Shown here piece after piece: positions 59,430 to 64,000 of a stretch of DNA of 64,000 bases. Source of the stretch: Desulfosalsimonas propionicica (GTDB taxonomy: Bacteria > Desulfobacterota > Desulfobacteria > Desulfobacterales > Desulfosalsimonadaceae). The translations under genes and the position numbers were made by a program. The notes beneath the pieces were generated by a model. The model worked only from the letters and a program-made list of their open reading frames with translations, was not told the origin of the DNA and ran no database searches. Position 1 is the stretch's first letter; each line of letters opens with the position of its first letter. The stretch lies in NCBI RefSeq assembly GCF_013761005.1, contig NZ_JACDUS010000005.1:155377-219376 (forward strand), written 5' to 3'.

Positions 59430-60617
59430 TCAATTGGCGTCCGCCGCCTTGGGCAGGGTCTCAAAAAGCGCCTCGATCCGGGTTTTGAGCTGGCCCGTAT
59501 CCGCATCCGAATAATCGGTTTCCACCTTTAAAAAAGGCAGGCCGTGGTGGTTTTTTACGTGATCGGCGATCCGGCGGGATTCCACGTTGTATCCGTGGCA
59601 TGCCTGCAGGATAAAATCGACCACCACGTCCGGCCGGTAGGTTTCGATGAGTTTCGACAGGGCGGTCATGCGCCCGGTGTTGGGTGTCATGCAGGCGCAC
59701 GGGATTTTCAGGTATCGTTCTGCCAGGGCGCCGATGGGATCGCCGGTGTTTTCCGCGATGTCATTGTTAAACGTTTTTGTGCCGGTGCATGAATCCGGGG
59801 CCACCACGACCCCGCCGGCTTCTTCGATGACCCTGAATATTTTCGTGGCATCGCCTCCGATGGGACACCCCGTAACAAGGACCCGGGGGGCGTCCGGGGT
59901 GCCGAAATACCGGCCGGCCTGCTTTCTTTTTTCCAGTTTTTCGAGTTTTTCCTCCAGCAGGGGGATGACGTCAAAGCCGGTCGAGGGCATGGCCAGAAAG
60001 GAGATGTCATAGATCTCCTTCCGGGAGATTACCGGGGGGCAAAGCGCGGCATATTCAAATATTTTCCGGGCCAGGCGGTTTTTCCGGTTGGACCAGGAGA
60101 TGGCCTCCTCGATTTGCTCTTCCGTGGCTGACCGGCCTGTTTGCCGCTCCAGAAAGTTTTTGAGCCTTACAATCATTTGCCGCCAGACCGCTTTTGCCTC
60201 GTTTTGTTCGGGCATCTGCGGCAGGTCCATGACATGTAAGGGGCGCAGTTCCGCGATGAGCTCAAACATCTTTTTCTTGCCGTCGCAGGTGGTCTCTGCC
60301 ACAACCACGTCGGCCGCCGAGAAAAACGGGCAGGTCCCTTCCCGGATAAATCCGTAGCTGGACTTGATCAGCGGGCACAGGTTGGCGGGCAGTACTTCTT
60401 CGGCCGATTCGATGGGCACCCTGGAAAAGGCGCACAGCAGTGCCGGCACGATTTTCATGGCCTGCATCAGTTCAATGGGTGCGTATCCGCAATAGATGCC
60501 GGCAACCGGCCAGCCTTCTTCCTTTTTTTGCAATACATACTGCAATGCCCGTTTGGCCGGGGGCTCACTGTCGAGCCCGTCGTTCATCAGCGGTTCCGTC
60601 GGCGCGTTGCTGCTCAT
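59430..60617 (-). CDS. 2-hydroxyacyl-CoA dehydratase-family, double-cubane-type reductase
   Basis: 395 residues from ATG 60617 (AAGGAG 8 nt upstream; the longer frame to 60695 is ignored). 'AGIYCGYAPIELMQAMKIVP', 'LPANLCPLIKSSYGF', 'CPFF..ADVVVAETTCDGKKKMFE' and 'VTGCPIGGDATKI' give the cysteine pattern of the HgdB/BzdN family. A single self-contained subunit without a partner B subunit resembles double-cubane [8Fe-9S] proteins, which carry out low-potential reductions. The usual ATP-dependent activator is not in the window. It is divergent from a sigma-54 activator gene that may control it. Confidence 0.85.
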   Translation of the reverse strand: MSSNAPTEPLMNDGLDSEPPAKRALQYVLQKKEEGWPVAGIYCGYAPIELMQAMKIVPALLCAFSRVPIESAEEVLPANLCPLIKSSYGFIREGTCPFFSAADVVVAETTCDGKKKMFELIAELRPLHVMDLPQMPEQNEAKAVWRQMIVRLKNFLERQTGRSATEEQIEEAISWSNRKNRLARKIFEYAALCPPVISRKEIYDISFLAMPSTGFDVIPLLEEKLEKLEKRKQAGRYFGTPDAPRVLVTGCPIGGDATKIFRVIEEAGGVVVAPDSCTGTKTFNNDIAENTGDPIGALAERYLKIPCACMTPNTGRMTALSKLIETYRPDVVVDFILQACHGYNVESRRIADHVKNHHGLPFLKVETDYSDADTGQLKTRIEALFETLPKAADAN

Positions 60618-60653
60618 CCATTGACTCCTTTCCGGATATTGATCGGGTTTCAT

Positions 60654-60667
60654 GCAATGGGTCAACC
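60654..60667 (-). promoter_or_regulatory. possible sigma-54 promoter of the double-cubane gene
   Basis: On the minus strand GG-N10-GC occurs in GGTTGACCCATTGC with a good TTGCA-like -12 half and a weak -24 half. It lies 37 nt before the ATG at 60617. Confidence 0.35.
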
Positions 60668-60752
60668 GTATAGGCCGGTCATATGGATGTGTCAAATTTT
60701 TAATTTCTATAAATAGTTATGTTTTTATAGATTTCTTCGATAAATACAATTG

Positions 60753-60793
60753 ACGACTTCGTAAAAAGTCGTCTGATCACGATTTTTTACGAA
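60753..60793. repeat. nested inverted repeats in the divergent intergenic region
   Basis: ACGACTT/AAGTCGT (60753-60772) overlaps TTCGTAAAAA/TTTTTTACGAA (60758-60793), so two alternative hairpins are possible. It is a dispersed-repeat-like sequence or regulatory site; function unknown. Confidence 0.4.
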
Positions 60794-60917
60794 ACCATCA
60801 CAATTGAATGATTCCGAAAAATACGGCTTATTTAAAACCGTTGACCCCGGCATTCCAAACCGATACTATATATAATATAATTCTGGTTTGTTGCGTGCTG
60901 CTGAAAGGACGATGCCG

Positions 60918-62294
60918 ATGACCAAACAAAATTTTGATCCACCCTCAAGCCCTACCTCATGCCGATTTATGGCGCTGCCGCCGTCGCACTGCTGCACGAT
61001 CGTGGAAAGCATCCGGGAAGGGGTTCTCACCTTTGACCTTGAAAAAACCGTGACCTATGCCAATCCGGCGGCCGAGGCGATTATCGGGTATGGCGCCGAT
61101 GACATGATCGGCCGCAAATGCCATGAGGTGCTTCAAAGTGAGCTGTGCCGCCGCAGATGCCCGGTGGATGATCTGCTGGCCGGCGGGGCCTCCCCCGGGG
61201 AACGGCAAACAAGGATTATCGGTGAGTCCAGCACGGTAAAAACCGTTGCCATCAACTGCGAGCTGCTCTACGACGAACAGGGCAGGGCCACCGGACTTGT
61301 GGAAACCATCCGTGATCTTACGGACCTGGAAAAGCTTCGCAAACAGGTGACCCGGGATTACACCATCGAGGATATTATCGGCCGGTCACCGGCCATGCGC
61401 AAGATCCTTTCCTTTCTGCCCGACATCGCCGAAAGCGATAGCGCGGTGCTCATCGAGGGGGACACCGGCACGGGCAAGGAAATGGTGGCTAAAGCGATTC
61501 ACCGGCTGAGCCGGCGCAAAGACGGCCCTTTTGTGGCGGTCAACTGCGCCGCCCTTCCTGAGACGCTGCTGGAATCCGAGCTTTTCGGGCATAAGAGGGG
61601 CGCTTTTACCGGTGCTGTCAAGGACCGGCAGGGACGGTTTGAGATGGCCGACGGGGGCACGCTTTTTCTGGATGAAATCTGCGCCACCTCCATGTCTTTT
61701 CAGGCGGATCTGCTGCGGGTTCTGGAAGACGGGCAGTTCACCCCGCTGGGGGCTTCCGGGCCCCGGCATTCGGATTTTCGTTTGATCACTGCAGCCAACG
61801 AGGATTTGCAGGAGCTGATGGGCCAGGGGCAGTTCCGGACCGATCTTTACTACCGGGTGGGCGTGGCCAGGATTCAACTGCCGCCCCTGGCCCGGAGAAA
61901 AGAGGATATTCCTCTTTTGGTGGATCATTTTATTCAGAAATTCAACCTGATCAAAGGCCGCGCCGTTCAGGGCGCCACAGCCCAGGCCCTTGCCGCGCTT
62001 TTCGATTATCCCTTTCCCGGCAATATCCGCGAACTGGAAAATATCATCGAGTTTGCCTTTATCGCCTGTAAAAACGGCTGGATCGAACTGGAGCACCTGC
62101 CGGAGGAAGTCAGGGAACGCCGGGATTCGGATTCTAAAGACTGGGGGGGAGCGCTTCTGCCCCATGAGGCAGAAGAAGCCCTGAAAATCAAGAGCGTTCT
62201 GGAGAACTGCCGCGGAAACCGCACCATGGCCGCCAGGTCTCTTAGCATGGGCCGCTCGACGTTGTGGCGGAAAATAAAAAAGTACGGCCTTTAA
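60918..62294 (+). CDS. PAS-domain sigma-54 activator (Fis-type)
   Basis: 458 residues from ATG 60918 (AAAGGA 8 nt upstream; ATG 60912 and TTG 60888 are alternatives). PAS domain at about 20-140 with several cysteines ('[11 protein letters not shown]', '[17 protein letters not shown]'), which suggests redox or Fe-S/heme sensing. AAA+ domain follows with Walker A '[13 protein letters not shown]', intact GAFTGA at 228-233, 'GGTLFLDEI', and a C-terminal Fis helix-turn-helix '[19 protein letters not shown]'. No receiver domain. A sigma-54 promoter with a palindrome lies just downstream, before cfa, so cfa is a likely target. Confidence 0.93.
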   Translation: MTKQNFDPPSSPTSCRFMALPPSHCCTIVESIREGVLTFDLEKTVTYANPAAEAIIGYGADDMIGRKCHEVLQSELCRRRCPVDDLLAGGASPGERQTRIIGESSTVKTVAINCELLYDEQGRATGLVETIRDLTDLEKLRKQVTRDYTIEDIIGRSPAMRKILSFLPDIAESDSAVLIEGDTGTGKEMVAKAIHRLSRRKDGPFVAVNCAALPETLLESELFGHKRGAFTGAVKDRQGRFEMADGGTLFLDEICATSMSFQADLLRVLEDGQFTPLGASGPRHSDFRLITAANEDLQELMGQGQFRTDLYYRVGVARIQLPPLARRKEDIPLLVDHFIQKFNLIKGRAVQGATAQALAALFDYPFPGNIRELENIIEFAFIACKNGWIELEHLPEEVRERRDSDSKDWGGALLPHEAEEALKIKSVLENCRGNRTMAARSLSMGRSTLWRKIKKYGL

Positions 62295-62356
62295 TGCAGG
62301 CGGCCGCAGCGGTGCCCCCGGGCAAAACGGAGTTGAAACATGAAGTAAAACACTCT

Positions 62357-62371
62357 GTGAAACTGTTTCAC
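62357..62371. promoter_or_regulatory. palindrome GTGAAAC-T-GTTTCAC, candidate enhancer site
   Basis: A 7+7 perfect inverted repeat around one base, centred about 117 bp upstream of the sigma-54 -24 element. A partial copy (TATGAAAC) follows. Position and symmetry fit binding by the activator encoded immediately upstream. Confidence 0.6.
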
Positions 62372-62481
62372 TATATGAAACGCCTGCCTTTTCTCATCCT
62401 GTTTTGACATTTCCTGCTTTATAAAGAAAAAACATTTATTTCAAAAAGATAGGATTTTATCTCACTCGTCTGCTTTTTTTC

Positions 62482-62495
62482 GGCATAAAATTTGC
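62482..62495 (+). promoter_or_regulatory. sigma-54 promoter upstream of cfa
   Basis: CGGCATAAAATTTGCT has GG and GC exactly 10 nt apart, with TTTGC as -12 element and GGCA as -24. The predicted start is near 62507, leaving about 145 nt of leader before the cfa ATG. The 62295-62652 gap otherwise holds no gene. Confidence 0.7.
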
Positions 62496-62652
62496 TTTAC
62501 TATGGGTAAATAATAGATAATGGCCTTAACCTCTTTCGTCCCAGTCTTTTGGGCACGAAATATCCTGTTTCAGAAGAGTAGAGGTTCATTAAAAACCAAC
62601 AGAACGGAATCGCATATGAAGGAAAAGAAACAAATCAAATGGAGAGACAGAC

Positions 62653-63831
62653 ATGGAAACAACAACATCCGGTATTTATCAAAAGCCGCGAGTTCTCTCC
62701 TCCGTGTTGGGGAGAGCCAAAAGCTCCCGGCAATATATCCAGGAGGCGCTGGATTATGCCGGTATTACAATTAACGGCGGCAGGCCCCATGACATCATTG
62801 TCCATAACAACGACCTGTATGACCGGGTCATAAGGGAGGGAAGCATTGGCGTTGGTGAAAGCTACATGGACGGGTGGTGGGACTGCCATGCACTGGACGC
62901 GTTTTTCAACCGGATTTTTCGGGCGGATTTGAAAAAATATTTTGAAGGTAACTGGCAATTTTATCTCCATGCCCTAAACGCCCGGCTCCTGAACCTGCAG
63001 AAAGGAAAGCGATCCTATGAGGTGGGTTTGCGCCATTATGACGTGGGCAACGCGTTTTACCGGGACATGCTCGATGATCGGATGACCTATACGTGCGGAT
63101 ACTGGGCCGGCGCGCAGAACCTGAATGAAGCCCAGGAAGCCAAACTGGACCTGATTTGCCGGAAAATGGAACTTTCCCCGGGGATGCGCGTTCTTGACAT
63201 CGGATGCGGCTGGGGATCTTTTGCCGGATATGCCGCGGAAAAATACGGCGCAAACGTCACCGGCATTACCATCTCGCAGGAGCAGGCCGATCTGGCCCGG
63301 GACCTGTGCAGCGGGCTGCCCGTTGACATAAAGCTCCAGGACTACCGTGATGTAACCGGACAATACGACCGCGTGCTGTCTGTGGGCATGCTGGAGCATG
63401 TGGGATATAAAAATTACCGGACTTACATGGAAACCACCGCGCGCTGCCTGAAAGACGACGGCATCGCCTTGATCCAGACCATCGGCGGCAATGCCAGCGC
63501 CACCACGACCGATCCCTGGCTGGACAAATACATTTTCCCCAATTCCATGCTGCCTTCGATCAGCCAGATCGGCCGGGCCATGGAAGGCCTTTTCGTCATG
63601 GAAGACTGGCACAACTTCGGACCCGACTATGACAAAACCCTGATGGCCTGGCATGAAAATTTTGAAAATTGCTGGCAGAAGCACAAAGAACAATACGGTG
63701 AGCGTTTCTACCGGATGTGGAAGTTCTACCTGCTGAGTTGCGCCGGTGTGTTTCGCGCCCGGCATACCAATCTCTGGCAGATTGTCATGACCAAAAAGGG
63801 CTGCGCCCGGCCCGCATGCAGGCTTGCCTGA
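62653..63831 (+). CDS. cfa: cyclopropane-fatty-acyl-phospholipid synthase
   Basis: 392 residues, near the E. coli length. It methylenates unsaturated phospholipid acyl chains using S-adenosylmethionine at the membrane surface. N-terminal lipid-binding domain with 'GSIGVGESYMDGWWD', then 'HYDVGNAFYRDMLDDRMTYTCGYW', SAM motif 'LDIGCGWGSFAGYAA', 'SVGMLEHVGYKNY' and 'YIFPNSMLPS'. AGAGAGACAG precedes the ATG. Expression from the sigma-54 promoter would tie membrane cyclopropanation to the PAS-domain activator just upstream, plausibly in redox or stationary-phase stress. Confidence 0.95.
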   Translation: METTTSGIYQKPRVLSSVLGRAKSSRQYIQEALDYAGITINGGRPHDIIVHNNDLYDRVIREGSIGVGESYMDGWWDCHALDAFFNRIFRADLKKYFEGNWQFYLHALNARLLNLQKGKRSYEVGLRHYDVGNAFYRDMLDDRMTYTCGYWAGAQNLNEAQEAKLDLICRKMELSPGMRVLDIGCGWGSFAGYAAEKYGANVTGITISQEQADLARDLCSGLPVDIKLQDYRDVTGQYDRVLSVGMLEHVGYKNYRTYMETTARCLKDDGIALIQTIGGNASATTTDPWLDKYIFPNSMLPSISQIGRAMEGLFVMEDWHNFGPDYDKTLMAWHENFENCWQKHKEQYGERFYRMWKFYLLSCAGVFRARHTNLWQIVMTKKGCARPACRLA

Positions 63832-64000
63832 AAAACCGGAACATCCAGCGCCGGCGCCGGGAATTTGAAGCAGACTCCGGGGTATCAGATGAAAAACCTT
63901 ATGATTTTAACTCAACTTTCTGAGGAGCTAAATTCAGTTTAAACTTCTGAAATTAAGCTCGATTTGTCACTTGAAAAGCCGAAAAATATGATTGCAGCCC
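63832..64000. other. 169 nt to the right edge, no gene seen
   Basis: It contains a short imperfect inverted repeat around 63930-63955 (TTCAG/CTGAA) and no convincing start or stop arrangement. Confidence 0.4.

Noticed and set aside
62520..62774. 84-residue frame upstream of cfa
   Set aside because: It overlaps the cfa start in another frame and begins downstream of the predicted sigma-54 start without a ribosome site.

Overview
The window looks like a chromosomal segment of an anaerobic, probably sulfate-reducing, member of the Desulfobacterota (old Deltaproteobacteria). The basis is the protein style: a FadD-type ligase, ETF and acyl-CoA dehydrogenases, a TorD/NrfD/Fe-S/molybdoenzyme respiratory operon, a 2-hydroxyacyl-CoA-dehydratase-type (double-cubane) protein and abundant sigma-54 regulation. 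The core genome is GC-rich (the line starting at 3001 is 43/60 G+C). One long block from about 19.6 to 40 kb is clearly AT-richer (the line starting at 33001 is 26/60). Taxonomy is inference; there is no rRNA here.

Layout. 1-1.74 kb: right end of a prophage (lysis-type genes) abutting the 3' end of a tRNA-Lys(CTT). 1.9-8.5 kb: a degenerate KptA-like protein, hemL, mpl, an acyl-CoA synthetase, a small CGGC protein and an enoyl-CoA hydratase. 8.6-12.2 kb: a DUF4168 periplasmic protein divergent from a histidine kinase/NtrC-type regulator pair, with a sigma-54 promoter between them, resembling ZraP/ZraSR in organisation. 12.2-18.4 kb: an Arr/Arx-type molybdoenzyme operon (catalytic subunit, Fe-S subunit, NrfD, TorD) divergent from an ArsR-ArsC fusion. 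18.4-20 kb: decay zone with an amber-interrupted MOSC gene, a deleted pstA and a transposase tail.

20-39.7 kb: nineteen colinear minus-strand genes with no intergenic gap above about 70 nt, preceded by a consensus sigma-70 promoter. They encode an amino-acid-type AMP ligase, a PLP decarboxylase, an acyl carrier protein, two acyl-CoA-dehydrogenase-like proteins with their own EtfAB, two divergent proteins with possible thiolase/ketosynthase traits, an N-acyltransferase-like membrane protein, an amidase, an alpha/beta hydrolase, two secreted repeat proteins, and a Lol-like export set (ABC ATPase, FtsX-type permease, LolA-like protein, beta-barrel). I read this as an undescribed biosynthesis-plus-export cluster for a carrier-protein-bound, amino-acid- or fatty-acid-derived molecule. 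It is bracketed by remnants that look like REP-type (Y1) transposase elements and is probably an acquired island.

40-50 kb: thiM, an aromatic-amino-acid-lyase family gene, CcdA, an alkyl-DHAP-synthase-like flavoprotein, GlpD and a TauE/SafE exporter. 49.7-57.4 kb: a heavy-metal RND efflux operon with a PII-like protein, a truncated ynfA and a CDF transporter. 57.6-59.4 kb: MarR regulator, ArsP-like permease and a 59-residue cysteine-pair protein. 59.4-63.8 kb: a double-cubane-type reductase, a PAS-AAA sigma-54 activator, and a cyclopropane-fatty-acid synthase with a sigma-54 promoter and a palindromic upstream site that the adjacent activator probably uses.
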